The notes under the pieces are model-generated. The model was given only the letters and a program-made list of their open reading frames with translations, was not told the origin of the DNA and searched no databases. This document shows, in pieces, positions 1 to 6,508 of a stretch of 7,625 nt of DNA. The DNA lies in contig JAZKXL010000093.1 in NCBI GenBank assembly GCA_045611635.1, positions 1 through 7,625 on the forward strand. Direction: 5' to 3'. The number at the start of each line of letters is the position of its first letter. Within the stretch, counting starts at the first letter, position 1. The DNA is from Fimenecus sp045611635. GTDB lineage: Bacteria > Bacillota > Clostridia > Oscillospirales > Acutalibacteraceae. Position numbers and translations under genes: made by a program.

Positions 1-1402
1 CACTCGCTTTGAGTTTATTGAACAAAATACGCTCATGTGCAGCGTGTTTATCAATTACACAAAGTTTGCCATTAAGTTCAATAAATATGTATGTTTTATA
101 TGCCTCACCAATAAAACGAATTGAATTTTCTTCTTTTGGTGTTTCGGTAATTGTTGTAGTTTTTTGTTGTACTGTAACTTTTGTTTCAGGGATTGAAACA
201 GGAAATTCAATATTAAATGGGTCGTCATCAAAATCCGGCTCGTAGTTAGTTTTAACATCACTAACCGCGTCATATGATGATAACGGTTTTAAGACTTTTT
301 CAGTATATACAATATTTTCTTGTACTGTTGTTTGCTTAAAATCTTGTTGTGGCTTTGCAAAAATTTCATTAAAAGTTTGTTTCTTTTCAGGAAGATTTGC
401 TTGTTTAAGTGATGTGCTTTCACTTAAAGCAGATTTAACACTGTGATAAACCGCATCAAAAATTGCTTTTTCATCAGAAAAACGAACTTCAATTTTTGAT
501 GGGTGCACGTTAACATCAACAAGTTCAGGTGGTAAAGTAATAAACAATACACCGCCTGGGAATTTGCCGACCATAACGCTGTTTTTATAAGCGTTTTCAA
601 ACGCCGCCATAATTGTTGCGTTTTTTACACTTCGCCCATTTACAAAGAAATATTGCATTCCGCGAGAGCCACGACAATTAAATGGTGGTGTTATAAGACC
701 GCTGACCGACACATTACCAACAGTGCCATCTACATTTAAAAGACCGTTTGCAAAATCTTTACCGAAAGCGGAGAAGCATACATTTTGAAGATTACCATCA
801 CCATTAGTTGTGAATACTTGTTTACCGTCACGAATAAAACGGATGCTTATTTCAGGGTGTGAAAGTGCAAGTTTTTCAACTGCAGATGCAACGAAGTTTC
901 CCTCACTGACATCTTTTTTCAAGAATTTCATTCTTGCAGGAGTGTTATAGAAAAGCTCACGAACAATCATAGTTGTACCTACAGCACAACCTGCATCAGA
1001 GAAATCAGTAATAATTCCACCCTCAATAGTGAGAGATGTACCCATTTCTTCAGTTGCAGTTTTGGTAATCATATTCACTTTTGAAACTGCTGCGATTGAT
1101 GGCAACGCTTCGCCACGGAAACCGAGAGTAAGAATCGTGTTTAAATCCTCGGCAGTTTTAACTTTACTTGTAGCGTGGCTGACGAATGCAGTTTTAACAT
1201 CTTCACGTTCAATACCGCAACCGTCATCAGTAACGCGAATGTATGAAATACCACCGCGTTGAATTTCAACTGTTATGGAAGTAGCACCGGCATCAACGGC
1301 ATTTTCCATAAGTTCTTTAACAACGGATGCAGGTCTTTCAACCACCTCACCCGCCGCGATTAAATCAGCCATGTGTTTTGGGAGTTTATTAATTTTTGCC
1401 AT
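1..1402 (-). CDS. mutL: DNA mismatch repair endonuclease MutL (C-terminal end missing, runs off left edge)
   Basis: MutL links MutS mismatch recognition to strand incision; in bacteria without MutH it is itself the nicking enzyme. The first 467 residues are in the window, read through to the left edge with no stop. The N-terminal GHKL ATPase is complete: KEL-x-EN with probable catalytic base Glu30 and Mg ligand Asn34, DDG at 59-61, GFRGEAL at 94-100, YNTPAR at 152-157, and NVHPSKIEVRF at 298-308 ending the S5-like domain. An acidic, Thr/Gln-rich linker covers about 325-425. The C-terminal endonuclease domain then begins (RFIGEAYKTYIF, 429-440) and reaches DKHAAHE at 451-457. The family motif is DQHA-x2-E-x4-E; here Gln is Lys and the last Glu is Asn462. 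The ATG start is supported by AGGTGG (1409-1414) six bases upstream and by normal alignment of the MutL N terminus. The gene follows the DUF4279 gene by 32 bases. Identification is secure; only the activity of the C-terminal domain is open. Confidence 0.97.
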   Translation of the reverse strand, partial: MAKINKLPKHMADLIAAGEVVERPASVVKELMENAVDAGATSITVEIQRGGISYIRVTDDGCGIEREDVKTAFVSHATSKVKTAEDLNTILTLGFRGEALPSIAAVSKVNMITKTATEEMGTSLTIEGGIITDFSDAGCAVGTTMIVRELFYNTPARMKFLKKDVSEGNFVASAVEKLALSHPEISIRFIRDGKQVFTTNGDGNLQNVCFSAFGKDFANGLLNVDGTVGNVSVSGLITPPFNCRGSRGMQYFFVNGRSVKNATIMAAFENAYKNSVMVGKFPGGVLFITLPPELVDVNVHPSKIEVRFSDEKAIFDAVYHSVKSALSESTSLKQANLPEKKQTFNEIFAKPQQDFKQTTVQENIVYTEKVLKPLSSYDAVSDVKTNYEPDFDDDPFNIEFPVSIPETKVTVQQKTTTITETPKEENSIRFIGEAYKTYIFIELNGKLCVIDKHAAHERILFNKLKAS

Positions 1403-1434
1403 GTACTACCACCTGCCTTTGAATTTTGCTATAT

Positions 1435-1851
1435 TTATTCGTCATCAGAATTAATGATATACATATCAATGTCTATCTCTGTTCTTGTTGCGTAGCAAAA
1501 ATCAATTACATCAAGTGTTGGTGCAAGACAAGGATTAATATCATCTATACAAATAGTTGGAACAATTTCCAAGCAAAAAGATACATCATTTTCTTCACGT
1601 ATCTTGTTAAGCAAATCAACTTTATCAATAAGAACAGATATAGTCTTTCTCATTTGATTTGCAACTTCTACATCATAATCTTCACATCGTCCGATTTCCC
1701 AAAGTGCAAAATCGTACTTTTTACCAGTACACCCTGTATCGCCGATTTTCCACGATTTCTCAGGTTCTATATCTAATAAATCTGACACATAATCAGGATT
1801 GAAATTTCCTACTATCTTAAAATAAGTATAGCAACTATTTCGTGTACTCAC
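1435..1851 (-). CDS. DUF4279-type protein of unknown function
   Basis: A protein of 138 residues. It looks like the DUF4279 family: an early Y-F-K-I-x-G-x-F-x-P-D block (10-20), L-x-I-x-P-x-K-S-W-K-x-G-D (27-38), a Trp-Glu pair (51-52), a helical middle (about 62-86), and a closing D-V-I-D-F with I-D-I-D-M-Y (114-131). No function is established for the family that I can name. No signal peptide or membrane segment is visible, so it should be cytoplasmic. Seven cysteines are spread along it without a clear metal-binding pattern. The start chosen is GTG at 1851, because GGAGGTG sits seven bases before it; the frame stays open upstream to a TTG at 1875, but that start would place the Shine-Dalgarno inside the gene. 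It lies between mutS and mutL, where close relatives often have nothing. Six of its 16 isoleucines use ATA, against 4 of about 33 in mutL, which suggests later acquisition. Family call from motif memory only. Confidence 0.75.
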   Translation of the reverse strand: MSTRNSCYTYFKIVGNFNPDYVSDLLDIEPEKSWKIGDTGCTGKKYDFALWEIGRCEDYDVEVANQMRKTISVLIDKVDLLNKIREENDVSFCLEIVPTICIDDINPCLAPTLDVIDFCYATRTEIDIDMYIINSDDE

Positions 1852-1858
1852 TTTTAAG

Positions 1859-1865
1859 CACCTCC
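1859..1865 (-). promoter_or_regulatory. Ribosome binding site that fixes the GTG start of the DUF4279 gene
   Basis: On the minus strand this reads GGAGGTG, seven bases before GTG at 1851-1849. It is the strongest Shine-Dalgarno in this gap and lies inside the longer open frame that begins with TTG at 1875, so the longer frame is unlikely to be the true protein. Confidence 0.8.
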
Positions 1866-1870
1866 GTAAA

Positions 1871-1908
1871 TTCAATTCTGCATTTCAAATTTAGAATTCT
1901 GCATTCAA
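1871..1908. repeat. Two short direct repeats in the mutS-DUF4279 gap
   Basis: AATTCTGCATT occurs at 1874-1884 and again at 1895-1905, a 21-base step, each followed by a CAA-rich stretch ending in TTAG or similar. The palindromes AAATTT (1887-1892) and AGAATTCT (1893-1900) lie between and across the copies. The repeats fill nearly the whole gap from the mutS stop codon to the Shine-Dalgarno of the next gene. Short AATTCTGCATT-like tracts are familiar in low-GC Firmicute gaps, but I cannot assign a named family. They may mark the edge of inserted DNA or may be simple slippage repeats. Confidence 0.55.
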
Positions 1909-4515
1909 TTAGTTCTTTGCTTTGTCGATGAGTTCGTAGAGAAGTCCCATTGCTTCGATTGGGGTTAATGTGTTTATATCAACTGTGCGGAGTCGGTCCA
2001 TAATATATTCTCTTGAATTTGATTCAAAAGACATCTGGATTTCAGGCTCTTTTTCTTTAGGTATATCTGCAACCATTTTAGGTTTCATTAAGTCGTTATC
2101 TTCAAGAGTTTTAAGAATCGCTTTTGCTCGTTTGATTACATTATCAGGTACACCTGCAAGTTTAGCAACCTCAATACCATAAGAGCCATCAGCACCGCCA
2201 CGAACAATTCTTCTCAAGAATGTAATGTCATCACCGCGTTTCTTAACTGCGATATTGTAATTCATTACGCCATCAACTGTGCCTTCTAATTCAGACAATT
2301 CATGATAATGAGTTGCAAAAAGAGTCTTAGCACCGATTTTCTTTTTATCAGCAATGTATTCAACAACTGAACGAGCAATGCTCATACCATCAAAGGTTGA
2401 TGTGCCACGACCAATTTCATCAAGAATTATAAGTGAATCTTTTGTTGCGAATTTCAAAATTTCGGCAACTTCATTCATCTCAACCATAAATGTTGATTGA
2501 CCTGATGCTAAATCATCAGATGCACCAACACGAGTAAAAATACTGTCAACAATGCCAATATCCGCTGACTTTGCAGGTACAAAACAACCCATTTGTGCCA
2601 TAACGGTTATAATGGCGATTTGTCGCATATATGTAGATTTACCTGCCATATTTGGACCTGTAATTACCGCCATTCTATTGCCATCACAATCAAGTAATGT
2701 ATCATTTGGTACAAACATTGTTTGTTTTTGCAATGCTTCAACAACTGGATGTCTTCCCTCATAAATACGGATTACACCTTTATCGTTAACATCAGGGCGT
2801 GTATAGTTGTTCTTAAGTGATACTGTTGCAAAAGAGCAAAGAACGTCTAAAAGTGCAACTGCATGAGCTGTACGCTGAGTTCTCAAATACTCACCCGCAA
2901 TCTTTTTACGGATTGAATTGAAAATTTCATATTCAAGACCAACAATTCGTTCTTGTGCACCAAGTACTTTTGTTTCAAGAACTTTAAGTTCTTCAGTAAT
3001 ATATCTTTCACAGTTTGAAAGTGTTTGTTTACGAATATATGTATCCGGTACTAATTCTTTATATGAGTTAAGAACTTCAAAGTAATAACCGAAAACTTTA
3101 TTATAGCCGATTTTAAGTTTTTTAATACCTGTTTTTTCTTGCTCATCCGCTTCAAGTTTTGCAAGAATTGTTTTACCACCATTTACAATGTCGCGAAGTT
3201 CATCAAGTTCTTTATTAAAGCCATCTTTAATCATTCCGCCCTCACGAACTGAGAATGGTGCATCATCTTTTATAGATACTTTTATAAGTGAGCAAACATC
3301 AGCCAAAACATCAAGTTCGTTATAAATGTATTTAAGCATATTGCTATTTGCATTTTTAAGGTTTTCTTTAAGTTCAGGCAAGTTTTCCAAGGTTGTGCAA
3401 AGTGAAAGCAATTCTTTTGCATTTGCAGTGTTATAAACAATACGAGTCATAAGACGTTCCATATCGTAAACATTTACCATAAGTTCAGTTTCACGCTCAC
3501 GAAGTTCTGCATCGCCATAAAGTTCATCAACTGCATTAAGACGCTTTGAAATTTCAGCACAATCATATAATGGGCGTTCAATAAATGAACGAAGCATACG
3601 CTTACCCATTGCGGTTTTAGTTTTATCTAACACCCAAAGAAGTGAACCCTTACGGTCACGGTCGCGCATTGTTTCTAAAAGTTCAAGATTACGAATTGCT
3701 GAAATACCAAGATTCATAAATTTAGCATCAGTATAGAAGTTAATATTCTTGATATTTTCTAAATCACGCTTTTGTGTTGATTTTAAATATGCAAGTGCTG
3801 CACCCAATGCACAAACCGCTGTATGTCTTTGGTTAAGTGAAATTGTTGTTAAATCGGTTGTATTAAAATGCTCTTTACAAATATTTTCAGCATTTGCAAA
3901 TTCAAATTCTTCAATTAATAGTTCAACAGACGCTTCAAGTTTTTTTGAAATAAAATCTTTAAGAGATGAGAATGACACAACCTCTTTGTTAACAATTATT
4001 TCAGTTGGGTTATAGCGACCCATTTCGTTAATTACGCGTTGTTCAACATTTTCTGAAAATTCAGTTAAATTGACCTCGCCTGTTGAAATATCAATAAAGC
4101 ACATACCAACACTACCGTTAGATGCACAAACTGATGCAAGATAATTGTTCTTTGACTCGTCAAGCATTGAGCTTTCAATAACTGTGCCAGGTGTAATAAC
4201 GCGAATAACGTCACGCTTTACGATTCCTTTTGCGGTTGCAGGGTCTTCCATTTGCTCACAAATTGCAACTTTATAGCCCTTAGATACGAGTTTTGCAATA
4301 TAGCCGTCAGCACTATGGAATGGTACGCCACACATTGGAGCACGCTCTTCCTCGCCACAATCACGACCTGTAAGTACAAGTTCAAGTTCTTTTGATGCAG
4401 TTTTAGCATCATCAAAGAACATCTCGTAAAAATCACCAAGTCGGAACATCAATATGGTGTCTTCGTAATTCTTTTTTATTTGAAAGTATTGTTGCATCAT
4501 AGGTGAAAGTGCCAT
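1909..4515 (-). CDS. mutS: DNA mismatch repair protein MutS
   Basis: MutS scans new DNA, binds mispairs and small loops as a dimer, and on ATP exchange becomes a sliding clamp that recruits MutL. The protein is complete at 868 residues, a normal length. In order: the mismatch-binding domain with the Phe-x-Glu motif (GDFYEMF, Phe29 and Glu31); connector domain (about 125-250); lever and clamp helices (about 260-570); and the ABC-type ATPase with Walker A GPNMAGKST (620-628), signature region GASDDLASGQSTFMVEM (664-680), Walker B LIILDE (695-700) followed by GRGTSTFDG, and FATHYHEL (733-740) carrying the H-loop. Near the end, QMSFE (827-831) sits where other bacterial MutS proteins carry their beta-clamp-binding peptide, followed by a C-terminal oligomerisation segment (about 838-866). 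The ATG start has AGAAGG about ten bases upstream. No catalytic residue is missing. It is the fourth gene of the presumed operon and is parted from mutL by one small gene. Confidence 0.99.
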   Translation of the reverse strand: MALSPMMQQYFQIKKNYEDTILMFRLGDFYEMFFDDAKTASKELELVLTGRDCGEEERAPMCGVPFHSADGYIAKLVSKGYKVAICEQMEDPATAKGIVKRDVIRVITPGTVIESSMLDESKNNYLASVCASNGSVGMCFIDISTGEVNLTEFSENVEQRVINEMGRYNPTEIIVNKEVVSFSSLKDFISKKLEASVELLIEEFEFANAENICKEHFNTTDLTTISLNQRHTAVCALGAALAYLKSTQKRDLENIKNINFYTDAKFMNLGISAIRNLELLETMRDRDRKGSLLWVLDKTKTAMGKRMLRSFIERPLYDCAEISKRLNAVDELYGDAELRERETELMVNVYDMERLMTRIVYNTANAKELLSLCTTLENLPELKENLKNANSNMLKYIYNELDVLADVCSLIKVSIKDDAPFSVREGGMIKDGFNKELDELRDIVNGGKTILAKLEADEQEKTGIKKLKIGYNKVFGYYFEVLNSYKELVPDTYIRKQTLSNCERYITEELKVLETKVLGAQERIVGLEYEIFNSIRKKIAGEYLRTQRTAHAVALLDVLCSFATVSLKNNYTRPDVNDKGVIRIYEGRHPVVEALQKQTMFVPNDTLLDCDGNRMAVITGPNMAGKSTYMRQIAIITVMAQMGCFVPAKSADIGIVDSIFTRVGASDDLASGQSTFMVEMNEVAEILKFATKDSLIILDEIGRGTSTFDGMSIARSVVEYIADKKKIGAKTLFATHYHELSELEGTVDGVMNYNIAVKKRGDDITFLRRIVRGGADGSYGIEVAKLAGVPDNVIKRAKAILKTLEDNDLMKPKMVADIPKEKEPEIQMSFESNSREYIMDRLRTVDINTLTPIEAMGLLYELIDKAKN

Positions 4516-4555
4516 ATTTTTGTTACCTTCTTAGAAAATAAATTTGCGAGAGGTT

Positions 4556-4616
4556 TTTATCTCTCCCTTCGTTAACGCTAACGCGTTGCCACCTCCCTCG
4601 CTAGAGGGAGGCAGAT
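4556..4616. repeat. Small two-hairpin element (REP- or MITE-like) ahead of mutS
   Basis: CCTCCCTC (4592-4599), loop GCTA, GAGGGAGG (4604-4611) forms a perfect 8-bp stem. Beside it AACGC (4574-4578), loop TAAC, GCGTT (4583-4587) forms a second stem. The outer ends are imperfect inverted repeats: ATCTCTCCCTTC at 4559-4570 against ATCTGCCTCCCTC read from 4616 backwards on the other strand. The layout, stem of CTCCCTC type, then GGTGGC, then a variable inner hairpin, then AACGAAGGGAGAGA on the minus strand, matches a dispersed repeat that I recall from many Clostridia genomes, not checked here. No T-run follows either hairpin, so it is not an intrinsic terminator. It would be transcribed in the operon mRNA between the ylbF/ymcA-family stop and the mutS Shine-Dalgarno, where it could affect mRNA stability. 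Exact ends are uncertain and no clear target duplication is seen. Confidence 0.65.
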
Positions 4617-4627
4617 TGGTGTTTCAA

Positions 4628-5056
4628 TTAGTGTGAGCAACCTTCATCGCCACAGTCACAATGACAACCTGAGCAGTCACCACCGCATGAGTGTGCAGTT
4701 GGGTCACATGTATCAGGGTCATCACCGTTTACGCACATAGCAAGAATACCTGTAATGTAATTCATAAGGTCATCAATATCTTTTCTTGCCATTTCGTAAT
4801 TGCGCATATTTTCGTTCATCATGATTTCAGTATATACGCTACGGAATTCTTCATCATATGCTTGCATCTTACCTTCATCAGGTTCTTCTTTAGATGCTTC
4901 GTGTTGATAAGATACTTGAATGAGTTGGATTTTGCTCATAAGTTCGTTAAGAGCAGTATCTTTCTCGTTTGCTTCAATAGCTTTTTGCATTGCAAGATAT
5001 CTTTCATCTTGTTGAATTGCTTTGCCAAGCTCTCTTGTAAGTTTTTCAAGTGACAT
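4628..5056 (-). CDS. YlbF/YmcA family regulator with cysteine-rich tail (RicA/YmcA-like by position)
   Basis: A 142-residue cytoplasmic protein. Residues 1-107 are nearly all helical and match the YlbF/YmcA (Com_YlbF) family: a leading helix (about 3-28), a long charged helix (about 30-53), a polar turn rich in Glu and Pro, and a further helical part (about 62-106). In Bacillus subtilis, YlbF (RicF), YmcA (RicA) and YaaT (RicT) form a complex that carries iron-sulfur clusters and steers RNase Y cleavage of mRNAs, with effects on competence, sporulation and biofilm. The tail here is very rich in cysteine: Cys108, 117, 124, 128, 131, 133, 135 and 140, with His122, 132 and 142, fit for binding an Fe-S cluster or another metal. 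The place next to miaB and before mutS matches Bacillus ymcA, so RicA is the more likely counterpart than RicF, but sequence alone does not settle it. ATG start with AAAGGAG (5066-5072) nine bases upstream. It follows miaB by 40 bases. Confidence 0.88.
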   Translation of the reverse strand: MSLEKLTRELGKAIQQDERYLAMQKAIEANEKDTALNELMSKIQLIQVSYQHEASKEEPDEGKMQAYDEEFRSVYTEIMMNENMRNYEMARKDIDDLMNYITGILAMCVNGDDPDTCDPTAHSCGGDCSGCHCDCGDEGCSH

Positions 5057-5095
5057 AGTTTTGTTCTCCTTTATGTTAAATAAAATTTTGACTAA

Positions 5096-5124
5096 ATTAT
5101 ACTAATTCGCCACGCACAAGCCAA
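5096..5124 (-). promoter_or_regulatory. Possible internal promoter at the end of miaB
   Basis: On the minus strand TTGGCT (5124-5119), a 17-bp spacer and a perfect TATAAT (5101-5096) lie across the last codons of miaB, with the -10 box overlapping its stop codon. Transcription would begin near 5089 and give a leader of about 33 bases for the ylbF/ymcA family gene, and could supply mutS and mutL independently of the hydrolase promoter. The -35 box is only a 4 of 6 match and AT-rich coding ends give chance TATAAT boxes, so this is tentative. Confidence 0.3.
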
Positions 5125-6506
5125 TTAAGTGGCTCGGTTACTTTTACGTGACAAAATTTGCCGATTAAGGTTTCGTTGTCTGATGGGAATTCAATAATAA
5201 CATTACCATCAGTACGACCTGCCAAATAACCATCTAATGTTTTACTTTTACCCTCACAAAGTACACGATAGGTTTTGCCTTTCATACCTGCACTATGCGT
5301 ACTTGCAATTTCTTCTTGCAAGTCACAAAGTTCCTTAAACCATTTATTTTTTTCATCATAAGGTACTGGGTCATCCATAAGTGATGCTTTCGTGCCTTTT
5401 CTTGATGAGAAAATAAATGTGAACAATGATGTATAACCAACCTCTTTTACAAGTGACAGTGTATCGCAAAACTCTTCATAAGTTTCACCCGGAAAACCAA
5501 CAATTATATCACTTGTAAGTGAAAGACCTTCAATTTTCTCTTTAGCGTAATTTATAAGTTCAAGGTACTTTTCACGAGTGTATTTACGATTCATCTCACT
5601 AAGAATTCTATTATTACCTGACTGCACAGGAAGATGAATATGCTTTGATGCTTTTTCACACTCCGCAATAGTATCAATGAGTTCTTTTGTACAGTCTTTA
5701 GGATGCGAGGTCATAAAACGAATTGTAAACTCACCTTCTAAAGCGTTAATTTCACGAATGAGTTTTGAGAAGTTAATATCTTCATCTAATCCTTTACCGT
5801 ATGAGTTTACATTTTGACCAAGCAAAGTAATATCTTTATAACCCTCAGCAATAATTTGTTTTGCTTCCGCTATAATATCCGCTGATTTACGACTTCTCTC
5901 TCTTCCTCTTACATAAGGCACAACGCAGTAGGTGCAAAAGTTATCACATCCATACATAATTGGCAACCACGCTTTTGCGGAATTATCACGAAGTGCAGGA
6001 ATTCCCTCAGCTACCGGATTAGTTTCGGTCATATCTGCAAAAAATCGTTTACCACGAGTTAGGTATGACTTGAAAATTTCAGGCACTTTATATTGATTAT
6101 GTGTGCCAAAAACAATATCAACAAACGGATAACTTTTTTGGATTTTTTCACGAATATGAGTTTGTTGCATCATACAACCACAAAGTGCAATAATAAGATT
6201 TGAATTAGACTGTTTTAGCTTCTTGATTGCTCCTACATTACCGAAAACTCTATCTTCAGCGTGTTCACGGATTGCACAAGTATTGTAAAGAATTAAATCG
6301 GCTTCTTCTTTTTCTTCGGTCATAACATAACCCATTAAGGCAAGCTGACCTTTAATACGCTCACTGTCAGCAACATTGCCCTGGCAACCGTATGTGTGTA
6401 CATATGCTTTAGGGCTTGTCCCATGGCGGGTAAGAAGAAGTTCACTCACTTCATCAGCAATATTCTTTTGTTTTTCTATTTGCTCTGTACTTACAAAATT
6501 TGTCAA
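5097..6506 (-). CDS. miaB: tRNA-2-methylthio-N6-dimethylallyladenosine synthase MiaB
   Basis: MiaB is a radical-SAM methylthiotransferase that turns i6A37 into ms2i6A37 in tRNAs reading UNN codons, using two iron-sulfur clusters. The 469-residue protein is complete. After an N-terminal extension of about 33 residues comes the methylthiotransferase domain with its cluster ligands Cys41 (TYGCQGN), Cys77 (NTCAIREHAEDR) and Cys111 (GCMMQQ). The radical-SAM domain follows, with Cys187, Cys191 and Cys194 in GCDNFCTYC and then VVPYVRGRERSR, which is characteristic of MiaB rather than the related MtaB or RimO. Further landmarks are LLGQNVNSYG (228-237), HLPVQSGNN (291-299) and DIIVGFPGE (333-341). 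A TRAM RNA-binding domain closes the protein (about 405-468). The start is TTG at 6506: AAGGAAG lies seven bases upstream and no ATG exists before the conserved domain. Its substrate needs MiaA, which in many bacteria is encoded just after mutL, so miaA may lie beyond the left edge (inference). Confidence 0.98.
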   Translation of the reverse strand: MTNFVSTEQIEKQKNIADEVSELLLTRHGTSPKAYVHTYGCQGNVADSERIKGQLALMGYVMTEEKEEADLILYNTCAIREHAEDRVFGNVGAIKKLKQSNSNLIIALCGCMMQQTHIREKIQKSYPFVDIVFGTHNQYKVPEIFKSYLTRGKRFFADMTETNPVAEGIPALRDNSAKAWLPIMYGCDNFCTYCVVPYVRGRERSRKSADIIAEAKQIIAEGYKDITLLGQNVNSYGKGLDEDINFSKLIREINALEGEFTIRFMTSHPKDCTKELIDTIAECEKASKHIHLPVQSGNNRILSEMNRKYTREKYLELINYAKEKIEGLSLTSDIIVGFPGETYEEFCDTLSLVKEVGYTSLFTFIFSSRKGTKASLMDDPVPYDEKNKWFKELCDLQEEIASTHSAGMKGKTYRVLCEGKSKTLDGYLAGRTDGNVIIEFPSDNETLIGKFCHVKVTEPLNWLVRGELV

Positions 6507-6508
6507 GA

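Noticed and set aside
9..245. Plus-strand open frame of 78 codons
   Set aside because: It lies antisense to the MutL linker and C-terminal domain, where the minus strand gives clear MutL homology; no recognisable protein or good ribosome site.
307..324. QENIVY in the MutL linker as the beta-clamp-binding peptide
   Set aside because: The known clamp peptide lies in the C-terminal domain after the endonuclease motif, outside this window; the linker match is short and in a low-complexity region.
1426..1776. Plus-strand open frame of 116 codons
   Set aside because: Antisense to the DUF4279 gene; its Ile/Asn/Phe-rich product looks like a by-product of AT-rich DNA and has no recognisable motif.
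4592..4611. Perfect GC-rich hairpin as a rho-independent terminator before mutS
   Set aside because: Neither strand has a T-run directly after the stem (minus strand continues TGGCAACG, plus strand CAGATTGG), so it does not fit an intrinsic terminator.
4691..5053. Plus-strand open frame of 120 codons, rich in Cys and Phe
   Set aside because: Almost exactly mirrors the YlbF/YmcA family gene, which has a strong Shine-Dalgarno and family features; a shadow of helical, lysine- and glutamate-rich coding sequence.
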